From CAYPAV01 sp964408805 (GTDB lineage: Bacteria > Pseudomonadota > Alphaproteobacteria > UBA8366): 64,000 nt of DNA. The notes below the pieces were generated by a model that worked only from the letters and a program-made list of their open reading frames with translations, was not told the origin of the DNA and did no database searches. The position numbers and the translations under genes are program-made. Location of the stretch: assembly GCA_964408805.1 (NCBI GenBank), contig CAYPAV010000007.1, positions 124,001 to 188,000 of the forward strand, read 5' to 3'. Shown piece by piece: positions 32,991-42,127 of this stretch. Position 1 is the first letter of the stretch. Each line of letters opens with the position of its first letter.

Positions 32991-34631
32991 TCAACGGGCG
33001 AGTTCGTCGAGGGCCCGCTCGCGAAGCTTGGCCTTCTGGATCTTGCCGGTCGACGTCATCGGCAGATCGTCGGTGAAAATGACATGGCGGGGGATCTTGA
33101 AACTCGCGATCCGGCCGCGGCAGGTCTCCAGCAGTTCCCCGGCCTCGACGTCGCTTTCGGGCCAACGCACGACGAAGGCGACACCGACTTCCGTCAAGCG
33201 CCGGTCCGGATATCCCACGACGGCGGCGAGCTTGATGCCGGGATGGCCGAGGAGATAGCCCTCGACCTCCATCGGATCGACGTTTTCGCCGCCGATCTTC
33301 AGCATGTCCTTGTAGCGTCCGAGAAAGCGCAGATAACCGTCCTCGCGGAGGTAGCCCATATCGCCGGAGAGAAGCCATCCGTCCTCGGTGAAGGCGGCGG
33401 CGGTTTCGTCGGGCTTTTTGTAATAGCCCTGCATGATGTTGTACGTCTTGACCACGATCTCGCCCGGCGTGCGAGCGGGCCGATCTTTCCCCGTTTCGGG
33501 ATCGATGACCCGAATCTCGAATCCGGGACAAGGTTGGCCCGAGGTTTCGCAAATTTGTTCCGGGCTGGAGGTGAGTTCGGAGAGGCTCGCATTGGCGCCG
33601 ATCTCGGTCATGCCGTAGGCGGTGATCGGGACCAGGGGATGCAAGACCTCTAGCGCTTTTTGGAAGACCGGCACCGCGCTGTACATGCCGCCGGCGAGCA
33701 GGCCCGACCGCAGGGTTTGGATATCGCGCGGTTTCCGTTCCTGGGCATCCATCAATCCCTTCAAATGGGTTTCGAATCCGGCCACCATGGTGACGCCTTC
33801 GGTTTCGACCGCATCGAGCGTTTCCTCGGGATCGAAGGTCTCCGCCAGGATCATTCGGTTGCCCGCCATCATCATCATCACCGGGCCGTCGACATAACCC
33901 ATGATATGAAACAACGGCAGGTAGTTGAACATGATGTCGGCCTCGGTGGTGCCGAGGGTCATCAACCGATCCTGTTCGTTCCGCAGGAACCCATGATGGC
34001 GCATCACGCCCTTCGGGAATCCGGTGGTACCCGACGTGTACATGATGAAGACAGTATTCGCCGGATCGACGGCTTCGGCCCGGGCGGTGAGCTCGGACTC
34101 GGGAACATCATCGGCCGCCGCCAGGACGTCGCGCCAATCCAGGACGCCGGCATGGCCGGTACTGTCGGGCGCCGACGGTTTGACGATCACGCGGGAGAGA
34201 TTGGGAAATTTTTCGGAAGTGATATCGTCCTCTTCTCCGAGGGTTGGGATCAACTCGCGAACCATTTCCAGATAATCGATCGGGCCCGAAATATCGTGGG
34301 TAATCAAAGTCGTGCAGTCGGATTGGCCGATGATGTACTCCGAATCGGACGTACGAAAACGGGTGTTCACGGGCACCTGGACCACGCCAATCTTGGCCAG
34401 CGCGAACATCAAATAAACCCATTCCGGGCAATTGTTGAGCCAGACCGCGACCTTGTCGCCAGGCAATACCCCGGATGCGATCAAGCCGCGCGCGACGCGA
34501 TCGACCTCGCGATCGATGTCGGCGAAGCTTTCCCACCTGCCTTTGTACTTCTGTGCCGGCTGATCGCCCCAGGCCGCCGCCGCCAGCGACGGCAGGTCGC
34601 CCAGTCTCAGCGTCGGCGTCCAATCGATCAT
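32991..34631 (-). CDS. Acyl-CoA synthetase (AMP-forming, class I adenylating enzyme)
   Basis: 546 residues. The ATP motif MYTSGTTGFPKGVMRHH (A3) and the later PITAYGMTEIG and GDMGYLREDGYLRFLGRYKDMLKIGGENV (A7/A8) are complete, and the C-terminal catalytic Lys lies in MTSTGKIQKAKL. It activates a carboxylic acid through an acyl-adenylate. N-terminal RWESFADIDREV is typical of the medium/long-chain or aryl ligase branch. It is adjacent to GlcG (2-bp gap) and two crotonases. Confidence 0.93.
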   Translation of the reverse strand: MIDWTPTLRLGDLPSLAAAAWGDQPAQKYKGRWESFADIDREVDRVARGLIASGVLPGDKVAVWLNNCPEWVYLMFALAKIGVVQVPVNTRFRTSDSEYIIGQSDCTTLITHDISGPIDYLEMVRELIPTLGEEDDITSEKFPNLSRVIVKPSAPDSTGHAGVLDWRDVLAAADDVPESELTARAEAVDPANTVFIMYTSGTTGFPKGVMRHHGFLRNEQDRLMTLGTTEADIMFNYLPLFHIMGYVDGPVMMMMAGNRMILAETFDPEETLDAVETEGVTMVAGFETHLKGLMDAQERKPRDIQTLRSGLLAGGMYSAVPVFQKALEVLHPLVPITAYGMTEIGANASLSELTSSPEQICETSGQPCPGFEIRVIDPETGKDRPARTPGEIVVKTYNIMQGYYKKPDETAAAFTEDGWLLSGDMGYLREDGYLRFLGRYKDMLKIGGENVDPMEVEGYLLGHPGIKLAAVVGYPDRRLTEVGVAFVVRWPESDVEAGELLETCRGRIASFKIPRHVIFTDDLPMTSTGKIQKAKLRERALDELAR

Positions 34632-34633
34632 GG

Positions 34634-35068
34634 CTAGAGGTCGGGTTCGGCCGGGTCGGCGACGAGCCCCGCCGCCTTGATCCCGGCGATGGCGCAGGCC
34701 TCGTCCTTTGCCGAGGCATCGCCGCTGATGCCGACCGATCCCAGAATTTCGCCGGCGCTGTCCAAGATGAGAACGCCGCCCGGCACCCCCACCACCTTGC
34801 CGCCGGACATGACCGCGAGCGCATTCAGGAACTTGTCGGCGCGGCCTGCCAGATTGCGGCTCGGCTCCCCCATACCGACGGCGCCCCAGGCCTTGCCGAT
34901 CGCGATATCGGGACGTAGCACGCCCGACCAGTCCTCCCGCTTCAATGCCACAAGTGCTCCACCCGAATAGAGCACCGCCACGGTCAGCGGCCGGAGGCCC
35001 ATCTCGCGCCCGGTGGCGATCGCGGTATCGGCGATGATCGAGGCTTGTTCCAGCGTTACCGCCGACAT
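34634..35068 (-). CDS. GlcG/HbpS-family protein
   Basis: 144 residues starting MSAVTLEQASIIADTAIATG. It contains PLTVAVLYSGGALVALKRED, then RNLAGRADKFLNALAVMSGGKVVGVPGGVLIL and the terminal IGAxGISGD-like VGISGDASAKDEACA. These are the standard blocks of the GlcG/DUF336/haem-binding HbpS family, which bind haem or cobalamin-like cofactors or serve corrinoid/diol systems. Its placement inside a ligase-crotonase operon is unexplained. Translation probably depends on the operon's ECH stop just upstream (8-bp gap). Confidence 0.88.
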   Translation of the reverse strand: MSAVTLEQASIIADTAIATGREMGLRPLTVAVLYSGGALVALKREDWSGVLRPDIAIGKAWGAVGMGEPSRNLAGRADKFLNALAVMSGGKVVGVPGGVLILDSAGEILGSVGISGDASAKDEACAIAGIKAAGLVADPAEPDL

Positions 35069-35075
35069 GGCCCGC

Positions 35076-35873
35076 CTATCCCTTCGACTTCGAGGAAATC
35101 TTGGCCACCAGATCGTCGATCCGGTCACGGTGATCCTGGGTGTGCTGGAGCATCGCGTTGTAGGAGGCCGAAAGCTCAAGCAATTGGTCGAGGCGGGAGG
35201 TCGAACTCTCCCGCATCAGTTTCTTCGAAAGCCGAAGAGCATGCCCCGGATTTTCGGCGATGCGATCGGCGAGGGCGCGGGCCTCGTCCATCAGCTGGTC
35301 GGCCGGGACGACCTTGGAGACGAGCCCCATCTCGAGCGCTTGTTCCGCATTGAAGAGCTCGCCCGTGAAGGTCATCAGGGCGGCGTCGGTGGACGAGATG
35401 ATCCGCGGCAGGAAATAGGCCCCGCCGTCGCCGGGCGCGATGCCGATCTTGACGAAGGTTTCGGCGAAGCGCGCATATTCCGAGGCAACGCGAATATCAG
35501 CCATGCAGGTAAGGTCGCAGCCCGCTCCGGTCGCCGCACCGTTGACCGCGGCGATGGTCGGCACCTCGAGATTGTAGAAAGACATCGGGATGCGCTGGAT
35601 GCCTTGCTTGTACCAGTCGCGAATTTCGACCGAGGGGCGCTGGCCAGCGTCGTTCCGGCGCTTCATCTCCTTGACGTTGCCGCCGGCGCTGAAGGCGCGG
35701 CCGGTGCCCGTGAGGATGACGCAGCGGACATCGTAATCGGTGTTGATTTCCTCGCAGTACTTCACGAAATCGGAAACCTGTTCGGGACCCGAAAGGGCGT
35801 TCATCGTCTCCGGTTGATCCATCGTCAGGGTGACGATGGGGCCATCCTTCTCGTATTTCAGAAAATCAGACAT
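35076..35873 (-). CDS. Enoyl-CoA hydratase/isomerase (PaaG-like crotonase)
   Basis: 265 residues from ATG 35873 (GGAGAGC upstream). Crotonase fold with GAATGAGCDLTCMAD and AETFVKIGIAPGDGGAYFL. The positions of both catalytic glutamates of classical crotonase are replaced (Phe and Met), and a conserved acidic residue appears in the PGDGG loop, as in PaaG-type isomerases. It is the first gene of the operon and divergent from the acyl-CoA dehydrogenase pair. Substrate unknown. Confidence 0.86.
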   Translation of the reverse strand: MSDFLKYEKDGPIVTLTMDQPETMNALSGPEQVSDFVKYCEEINTDYDVRCVILTGTGRAFSAGGNVKEMKRRNDAGQRPSVEIRDWYKQGIQRIPMSFYNLEVPTIAAVNGAATGAGCDLTCMADIRVASEYARFAETFVKIGIAPGDGGAYFLPRIISSTDAALMTFTGELFNAEQALEMGLVSKVVPADQLMDEARALADRIAENPGHALRLSKKLMRESSTSRLDQLLELSASYNAMLQHTQDHRDRIDDLVAKISSKSKG

Positions 35874-35967
35874 GGGTTGCTCTCCCAACCTCCTGCGTTT
35901 GCTCTAACTACCTACGGGCCGGGTGACGCGCCCGGTTAGTCATATGTCGAGGAACGAGGGAAGGGCA

Positions 35968-37119
35968 ATGACGGCGCTCAATTTCGACCCCTGCGAGCTG
36001 CCGCCGGAGGCGGAGAGTCTGCGCCAGGAAATCCGGGCGTTCCTGGCCGAGGAACTCGCCGATTATCCGGCCGAGCATTGGGCCAAGAACTGGTGTGCCT
36101 GGGATCCCGAATTCAGCCGCAAGCTGGGCGCCAAGGGCTGGATCGGCATGACCTGGCCGAAGGAATACGACGGGGCCGAGCGGAGCTTTCTCGAGCGCTA
36201 CGTGGTCTTGGAGGAGGTTTTGGCGGCGAGCGCGCCGGTCGGCTATCACTGGATCGCGGACCGGCAGTCGGGGCCGCTGCTGCTTCGCTTCGGCACCGAG
36301 GAACAGCGCCAGAGGATCCTGCCTGGCATTGCGCGCGGCGAAATCGGTTTTTGCATCGGCATGAGCGAGCCCGATTCCGGCTCCGACCTGGCCTCGGTGC
36401 GGACCAAGGCGGAAAAGGTCGAGGGCGGCTATCTCATCAACGGCGAGAAAATTTGGACGTCGGGCGCGCAAATCTGCGAATACATGATCGGCCTCTTCCG
36501 GACCGAGACCGATGTCGAGGATCGCCATGACGGGCTGACCCAGTTCCTGGTTGATCTGAGAAACACCGACGGCATCACCATCCGGCCGATCCACAACATG
36601 ACCGGCGATCACGACTTCAATCAGGTCTATTTCGAGAATGCCTTCGTGCCCGACGAGAACCGGGTCGGCGAGGAGGGTGATGGCTGGATGCAAGTCACGA
36701 CCGAGCTCGCCTTCGAGCGGAGCGGTCCCGAGCGTTATCTCAGCAGCTATCCCCTGGTAAAGGAGATCGTCCGAGAAGCCAGCCAGGACCCGAGCGAGCG
36801 GGAAGCGATCGGCATCGGGCGGATGATGGCCCGGCTGGCGACCTTCCGGCAGATGTCGCTGTCGGTCTCGGGCATGCTGGAGGCGGGCGAGAACCCGTAT
36901 TTGCAGGCCGCCGTCGTCAAGGAACTCGGCGTCTCCTTCGAACAGAAGATCCCCGGTATCGCGCATGACCTTTACGGCGTCTCGCCAAGGCTCGGCTCCG
37001 ACCGGGATTTCGAGACGGTGATGGCCTACATTACCCAGGCGAACGTCTCCTTCTCGCTTCGCGGTGGGACGCGTGAGGTGATGCGCGGCATTATCGCGCG
37101 CGGACTCGGCATGCGATGA
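35968..37119 (+). CDS. Acyl-CoA dehydrogenase, subunit 1 of a pair
   Basis: 383 residues from ATG 35968 (AGGGAAGGGC upstream). Domains: N-terminal helical (about 10-120), middle beta-domain with FCIGMSEPDSGSDLASVRTKAE, and C-terminal helical with FSLRGGTREVMRGIIARGLGMR. It introduces a double bond into an acyl-CoA using FAD and passes electrons to ETF. Its stop overlaps the start of a second, shorter family member by 4 bp, as in heterotetrameric alpha2beta2 ACADs. Substrate unknown. Confidence 0.9.
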   Translation: MTALNFDPCELPPEAESLRQEIRAFLAEELADYPAEHWAKNWCAWDPEFSRKLGAKGWIGMTWPKEYDGAERSFLERYVVLEEVLAASAPVGYHWIADRQSGPLLLRFGTEEQRQRILPGIARGEIGFCIGMSEPDSGSDLASVRTKAEKVEGGYLINGEKIWTSGAQICEYMIGLFRTETDVEDRHDGLTQFLVDLRNTDGITIRPIHNMTGDHDFNQVYFENAFVPDENRVGEEGDGWMQVTTELAFERSGPERYLSSYPLVKEIVREASQDPSEREAIGIGRMMARLATFRQMSLSVSGMLEAGENPYLQAAVVKELGVSFEQKIPGIAHDLYGVSPRLGSDRDFETVMAYITQANVSFSLRGGTREVMRGIIARGLGMR

Positions 37120-38174
37120 GCGAGCTCCGCGACATCCTCGGGGGCACGGTAACCCGCCTCTTTACCGATCTCTGCACCAAGGAGATGTTGGAGAACGCCG
37201 ATGCCGGCGAATGGCCGGAGGAGCTCTGGACCACACTCGCGGAGAACGGTTTGCTGCAGCCGCTGGTGCCGGAAGAGAAGGGTGGTGTCGGTGCGGGCTG
37301 GGAGGCGGCCTATGTGATCCTTCACGCCGCTGGAAAGTTCGCGGCACCCGTGCCGCTCGCGGAAACGGTGCTGGCGGGCTGGCTCTTGGATAAGGCCGAC
37401 CTCAACGTGCCGGAAGGGGCGATGACGGTGGTGCCGGAGAGCGACGGGTTGAGCCTTGTGGCCGACGGGGCGGACTGGCGCCTTGGCGGGGCCGCGTCGA
37501 ATGTGCCGTGGGCTGGGCGTGCGGAACATTTTGTCGGCGTCCTCCGCCATGGCGATGGACTCCAGGTCTATTGCGCGCCCGCCGATGCCGCGTCGGTCAC
37601 CGAAGGACGGAATATTGCCCGCGAGGCGCGGGACGAGGTCGTTTTCAACGGGTCGGTTGCCGCCGGCCCGGCGCCCGCCGACTTCACCGGCGAGACTGTC
37701 AAGCTGTATGGCGCCTTGGTACGATCGGCACAAATGACGGGGGCGCTTGAGCGCATTCTCGCGGACACGGTGCAATACACCCAGGACCGCACCCAGTTCG
37801 GCCGGCCGATCGGCAAATTTCAGGTCATTCAGCAGAACCTTTCCGTGACCGCGGCCGATGTCGCCGCCGCGGTGATGGCGGCCCAGAACGCCTACCGCGC
37901 GGCCGCCGCGGGGAGCCCGGAACTCGAAGCGGCCACGGCCAAGATCGTCGCCGGCGAGGCGGCCGGGCTCGCCTGCGATATCTGTCATCAGACCCACGGC
38001 GCGATCGGCTTTACCTACGAGCACCATTTGCATTTCTTCACCCGCCGGCTTTGGTCCTGGCGGGCCGAGTTCGGGTCGGAGAACGAATGGGCGGAATACC
38101 TCGGCCGCCGCGTGACCGCCCGGGGGGCGGATGCGCTCTGGCCCGACCTGACCGCCCGCCAGGCGGCCTATTGA
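37116..38174 (+). CDS. Acyl-CoA dehydrogenase, subunit 2 of a pair
   Basis: 352 residues starting at an ATG overlapping the previous stop (ATGA). Diverged ACAD fold: C-terminal helical bundle contains TQDRTQFGRPIGKFQVIQQNLS and CHQTHGAIGFTYEHHLHFFTRRL, which match the FAD/subunit-interface regions. The middle domain is short and lacks the clear 'EP.SGSD' motif. In paired ACADs of steroid-type pathways one subunit often lacks the catalytic base; which one is inactive here is unclear. Confidence 0.85.
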   Translation: MSELRDILGGTVTRLFTDLCTKEMLENADAGEWPEELWTTLAENGLLQPLVPEEKGGVGAGWEAAYVILHAAGKFAAPVPLAETVLAGWLLDKADLNVPEGAMTVVPESDGLSLVADGADWRLGGAASNVPWAGRAEHFVGVLRHGDGLQVYCAPADAASVTEGRNIAREARDEVVFNGSVAAGPAPADFTGETVKLYGALVRSAQMTGALERILADTVQYTQDRTQFGRPIGKFQVIQQNLSVTAADVAAAVMAAQNAYRAAAAGSPELEAATAKIVAGEAAGLACDICHQTHGAIGFTYEHHLHFFTRRLWSWRAEFGSENEWAEYLGRRVTARGADALWPDLTARQAAY

Positions 38175-38195
38175 GAATACCGAAGGGGAGGGGAG

Positions 38196-38997
38196 ATGCT
38201 GAAGGAGAAGACGGCACTTGTGACCGGGTCGACGCGGGGGCTCGGAGAAGCCACCGCCAAGGCACTCGCGGCCGAGGGCTGCGACGTGATGCTGAACGGG
38301 TTCGGCGAGGCGGATGAGATTGAACGGCTTCGCGCTTCGATCGAGACGACGCACGGTGTTCGGGCGCGCCACAACGGCGCCGATCTTGCGGATGCGGATG
38401 CCCTCGATGGGCTCGTCGCGGCGACGGAGGCGGAACTCGGGCCGGTCGATATCCTCGTCAACAATGCGGTGATCCGGTATTTCCACTCGATCGAGAGTTT
38501 TGATCGCAAGGACTGGCAGCATGCGATCGCGGTCAATTTGACGGCGCCCTTTTTTCTCATCCAAAACGTATTGGGCGGCATGCGGGCGCGCGGTTGGGGG
38601 CGGATCGTCAATATCTCGTCGGTGCTGGGCCTTGCGGCCCGGGGCGGGCGGGTCGACTACGTGACTTGCAAGACCGGCCTCCTCGGCTTGATGCGGACCA
38701 CCGCGGCCGAGATCAAGTCCGAGGCAAACGTGACCTGCTGCGATCTGTCCGGGGTCGGTCTATACGCCCAACACAGAGAAGAAGATCAACGAGCTGGCAA
38801 CCGAGAGGGGACTCGATTTCGATGCCGCCAAGGAGATTTTCCTGGCCCAGCGCGGCGGGATCGCGGACTTCATGCCGCCCGAGCGCGTGGCGGAGCTGAT
38901 CGTATTTCTTTGCCGGGATTCGTCCCGCGACATTACCGGGGCGGCGATACCGATCGATCAAGGCCGCTCCGCCTATTGGCTGGAACCGACGGCCTAA
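38196..38997 (+). pseudogene. SDR-family oxidoreductase interrupted by a frameshift near 38739
   Basis: The first frame encodes an SDR of 181 codons up to VTC (start MLKEKTALVTGSTRGLGEAT; active site S..YVTCK present). The reading then leaves the SDR pattern. In the next frame, from 38740 to the TAA at 38997, the rest of the enzyme continues: ICPGSVYTPN, MPPERVAELIVFL, SRDITGAAIPIDQG. Relative to the tandem paralog, ACC-TGC-AAC-GCG-ATC reads ACC-TGC-T-GCG-ATC, a net loss of two bases. Either a real inactivation or a sequencing/assembly error. Its 3' stop is 24 bp before the paralog. Confidence 0.85.
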
Positions 38998-39021
38998 GCG
39001 CATTCAACGAGGGAGATGGAG

Positions 39022-39828
39022 ATGTTGAAGGGAAAGACCGCCCTAGTGACGGGCTCGGTGCGGGGCATCGGCGAATCGACGGCGCGTGCCTTGGCCGAGC
39101 AGGGCTGCAACATCATGCTGAACGGCCTCGGCGAGCCCGATGAAATCGAGGCAGCGCGCTCCGGTATCGAGAACGACCATGGCGTCACGGTGAAATATCA
39201 CGGCGCCGATCTCGCCAATCGGGACGAGGTCGAGGATATCGTCAAATCAACGCAAGACGCCTATGGCGGGCTCGATATCCTGATCAACAACGCGGTTATC
39301 CGTTACTATCGCGAGATCACCGATTTCGATCCGGCGGAATGGGATCACGCATTGGCGGTCAACTTGACCGCGCCCTTCGATCTCGTGCGGCTCGCCCTTC
39401 CCGGCATGCGTGACGCCGGTTGGGGCCGGATCGTCAGCATGTCCTCGACATTGGGGCTTTCCGGCAGGACGGGCCGGGTCGACTACATCACCACCAAGAC
39501 CGCGCTCCTTGGGCTGACCCGCTCGGTCGCGGCGGAAACGCTGAAGGACCCGAACATTACCTGCAACGCGATCTGTCCCGGCTCCGTCCTCACCCCCTTC
39601 ATCCGCAACCGCATCCAAGGCATTGCCGACGAGCGCGGCATCGAATGGGACGAGATGTCGGAACTCTACCGGAGCGAACTCGGCCAACATGCGGATTTCA
39701 TCACGCCCGAGCGGATCGCCTCCACCATTACCTATCTCTGCTCGGAGGCGGCGCGCGACATCACCGGGATCGGCATTCCGATCGACGGCGGTCTGTCGAG
39801 CACCTGGATGCAGGGGCCGGTACTTTAA
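39022..39828 (+). CDS. SDR-family oxidoreductase (3-hydroxybutyrate dehydrogenase-like)
   Basis: 268 residues, starting MLKGKTALVTGSVRGIGEST. Cofactor motif GSVRGIG, NNAVIRYYRE, catalytic MSSTLGLSGRTGRVDYITTK with Ser, Tyr and Lys, and C-terminal ITGIGIPIDGGLSS. It resembles D-beta-hydroxybutyrate dehydrogenase-type SDRs. GAGGGAG lies six bases before the ATG at 39022; an ATG at 39016 has no usable spacing. It is a close paralog of the broken gene just upstream, by tandem duplication. It could complement the lost function. Confidence 0.88.
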   Translation: MLKGKTALVTGSVRGIGESTARALAEQGCNIMLNGLGEPDEIEAARSGIENDHGVTVKYHGADLANRDEVEDIVKSTQDAYGGLDILINNAVIRYYREITDFDPAEWDHALAVNLTAPFDLVRLALPGMRDAGWGRIVSMSSTLGLSGRTGRVDYITTKTALLGLTRSVAAETLKDPNITCNAICPGSVLTPFIRNRIQGIADERGIEWDEMSELYRSELGQHADFITPERIASTITYLCSEAARDITGIGIPIDGGLSSTWMQGPVL

Positions 39829-39840
39829 TCCGGTTGCCTT

Positions 39841-40632
39841 TTACCAATCGTTTCGAAGTTCCCGTAGTTTCAGGAAAATCTCCTGCGGCTCCGGATTGGC
39901 GGGGAGGTCGGGGTATTCCTGGCGCAAGGTCTCGATGACCGAGGGGTTATGTAGCCGGAAGAAGGTGTTGACCTCCTTCTCAAGTGCCAATGTTGTCACC
40001 ATCGCCGCATTAGGGTCCTGATTGCCGATCTCGTCGAGCAGGGTCTTCGCCCGCGCATTGTCGGGCTCCCGCGCCAAGGTGAATTCGAGATTGTTGGTGA
40101 TGTAGTCGTGGCCCGGATAGATCAGCGTATCCCCCGAGAGGTCCGCCAACTGACCGGTGAATGTCTGGTAGAGCTCGACCGGGTGGCCGCCGCCGTGGCA
40201 ATTACCGGCCCCCGCATTGAACAAGGTGTCGCCGCAGAAGAGGGCCGGCTGGTCGGTCCGCGACAACAGGCAGACATGGCTCATGGTGTGGCCCGGCGTA
40301 TCGAGGGATTCGAGCTCCACCGTTCGTCCGACCTTCACGACATCGCCCGCCCCCAGACCGACATCGATATCGGGGATCTTGTCCTTGGCATTGGCGTGGG
40401 CGAGCAGCTTGGCGCCTGTTGCCGCGACCATCGCCGCATTACCGCCGGTATGGTCACCGTGTTCGTGAGTGTTGAGGATCTGGGTAATCGTCCAGCCCTT
40501 GGCCGAGGCGGCGCCCAGGCATTTCTCGTGATCCAATGGATCGATCGCCAGTGCTTCCCCGGTTTCGGGGCAGACGATCAGATAGTTGAAGTTGCGATAG
40601 GCGTTGCCGGTCCAGACTTGCTCGACGATCAT
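39841..40632 (-). CDS. GloB-like metallo-beta-lactamase-fold hydrolase
   Basis: 263 residues. The metal-binding motif is NTHEHGDHTGGN, followed by LDTPGHTMSHVCL, CGDTLFNAGAGNCHGGG and YPGHDYITNN, the order seen in glyoxalase II enzymes. The C-terminal segment FFRLHNPSVIETLR is the HAGH C-terminal domain. Likely a thioesterase/hydroxyacylglutathione hydrolase; in this catabolic context another thioester is possible. It follows the carboxylase CT-like gene on the same strand after 51 bp. Confidence 0.9.
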   Translation of the reverse strand: MIVEQVWTGNAYRNFNYLIVCPETGEALAIDPLDHEKCLGAASAKGWTITQILNTHEHGDHTGGNAAMVAATGAKLLAHANAKDKIPDIDVGLGAGDVVKVGRTVELESLDTPGHTMSHVCLLSRTDQPALFCGDTLFNAGAGNCHGGGHPVELYQTFTGQLADLSGDTLIYPGHDYITNNLEFTLAREPDNARAKTLLDEIGNQDPNAAMVTTLALEKEVNTFFRLHNPSVIETLRQEYPDLPANPEPQEIFLKLRELRNDW

Positions 40633-40683
40633 GACCCCTACTCCCTTATGTCCATGTCCCGCCGCATTCTAGCCCGCGTTACC

Positions 40684-42126
40684 TCATGCGTCGACCAGAC
40701 GGACCGAGCGGATGTCCTTCCGTTGCGAGAGTTCGCGGAGGAGCCGGATCAGGGGCGGGTTTGTCGGCTGGTAATGGGTGTCGATCGGTCCCGCGGACTT
40801 CAATTCTCCGTACTGACCTTCGTCGTAAAAGGCGGCCAGCAGCAGATCGTCGTCGGAACGGAAGGGACCGCGTGCCTCGCGGATACGATCCAGCGCCGGA
40901 TCGACGAGGGCGCCCGGCCGTTCCGTGACGATCGTCTCGCCGTCGGTGACCCGGTCGTAGAGGTTGGGTTCCACTTTGCCGGGGATTTCGCCGTAGCCGC
41001 CGAGGATGTAGCGGCGAATCTCGTCCGGCACCGTCGCATAGCGCTCGTTCCCGAGGCTGCCGCCCATCACGTTCAGGACCGATTGGGTCATGATGTATTG
41101 GGCAAAGGGGCTGACGACGATCGGATAGCCGAGATCGGCACGGACCCGGCCGGCTTCTTCCAGGATTTCCTGCAGCTTGTCCTCGATCCCCATGGTCGAG
41201 AGCTGGTATTCGAGGTTCGAGATCATGCCGCCCGGCACCTGATGATGGAAATGAAAGGCATCGAAGGGAACCGGCGCGCCCATCGGCTTGTCCTCGTTGA
41301 GGCAGATCTCGTGGAAGATCTCCGAAACCTTCTCGACCGGGGCCAGGTCGAGATCGACCGTATGCCCGCGCCGGCGGAGATTTTGCGTCACCTCTTCCGT
41401 CGGCGGGTGGGAAGCGCCGTTGGCCAGCGTGGCCGCGGCAACGTGGATCGTATCGACGCCGGTATCGGCCGCCTGCAGCGCCACGTATGGGGCAAGGCCG
41501 GTCAGGCAGTGGCTGTGAAGCTGCAGGGGTAGCACGCCGATAACCGCCTTCAGCGCGGGCACCAGGCTCGCCGCCCGCTCTGGCGTCAGCAGCCCGCTCG
41601 GGTCCTTGATGTAGACAGCGTCAACGCCGAGCGCCCCCATCTCTCTTGCCTTGCCGGCGTAGTATTCATCCGTGTGCACGGGGCTGACCGAATAGACCAG
41701 GCCGCCCACCATGTAGAGGCCTTCGGCCTTGCCGCTTCGGACCGGGACTTCCAAATTGCGGATGTCGTTCAGGGCGTCGTAGGTGCTGTGATAAGTGATG
41801 CCGTTGGCGGCGATCCGCTGGGCCGTCAGGGCCACGACGTCGTCCGCGAAGAAGTCGAAGGTGAACAGGCTCTGGCCCCGATGGTGAACCGCCAGCGGCG
41901 TTTCCGTCACCCATTCGCCGACGATCCGAAGGCGTTCCCACGGGTCCTCCCGGAGGTAGCGGACGCAGACGTCGAAGACGGCGCCGCCGACCAGCTCGAT
42001 AGCCTCGAACCCCGCACGGTCGAGGAGGGGGGCGGCTTCCCGCATCATCGCGGTGGTCATCCGTGTCGCCCACAGGCACTGATGCGCGTCGCGGAGGGTC
42101 ACGTCTATCAGCTTGACCGCGGCCAT
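40684..42126 (-). CDS. HMGL-like carboxyltransferase subunit (pyruvate carboxylase B / oxaloacetate decarboxylase alpha type), no biotin domain
   Basis: 480 residues. DRE-TIM-like start LIDVTLRDAHQCLWATRM, catalytic Lys in YIKDPSGLL, metal His pair in LHSHCLTG, and a C-terminal PYCOXin/OAD conserved region ending in KDIRSVRLVDA. Biotinyl domain is absent, so the carboxyl-biotin must come from the separately encoded BCCP. ATG 42126 follows the biotin carboxylase stop by one base, indicating one operon. Pyruvate/oxaloacetate is the commonest substrate but methylmalonyl- or other keto-acid use is possible. Confidence 0.87.
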   Translation of the reverse strand: MAAVKLIDVTLRDAHQCLWATRMTTAMMREAAPLLDRAGFEAIELVGGAVFDVCVRYLREDPWERLRIVGEWVTETPLAVHHRGQSLFTFDFFADDVVALTAQRIAANGITYHSTYDALNDIRNLEVPVRSGKAEGLYMVGGLVYSVSPVHTDEYYAGKAREMGALGVDAVYIKDPSGLLTPERAASLVPALKAVIGVLPLQLHSHCLTGLAPYVALQAADTGVDTIHVAAATLANGASHPPTEEVTQNLRRRGHTVDLDLAPVEKVSEIFHEICLNEDKPMGAPVPFDAFHFHHQVPGGMISNLEYQLSTMGIEDKLQEILEEAGRVRADLGYPIVVSPFAQYIMTQSVLNVMGGSLGNERYATVPDEIRRYILGGYGEIPGKVEPNLYDRVTDGETIVTERPGALVDPALDRIREARGPFRSDDDLLLAAFYDEGQYGELKSAGPIDTHYQPTNPPLIRLLRELSQRKDIRSVRLVDA

Positions 42127-42127
42127 C

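Noticed and set aside
37026..38564. 512-codon reverse frame across the second acyl-CoA dehydrogenase and SDR
   Set aside because: Antisense shadow; the plus-strand genes have family motifs and the frame crosses their boundary without any start signal.
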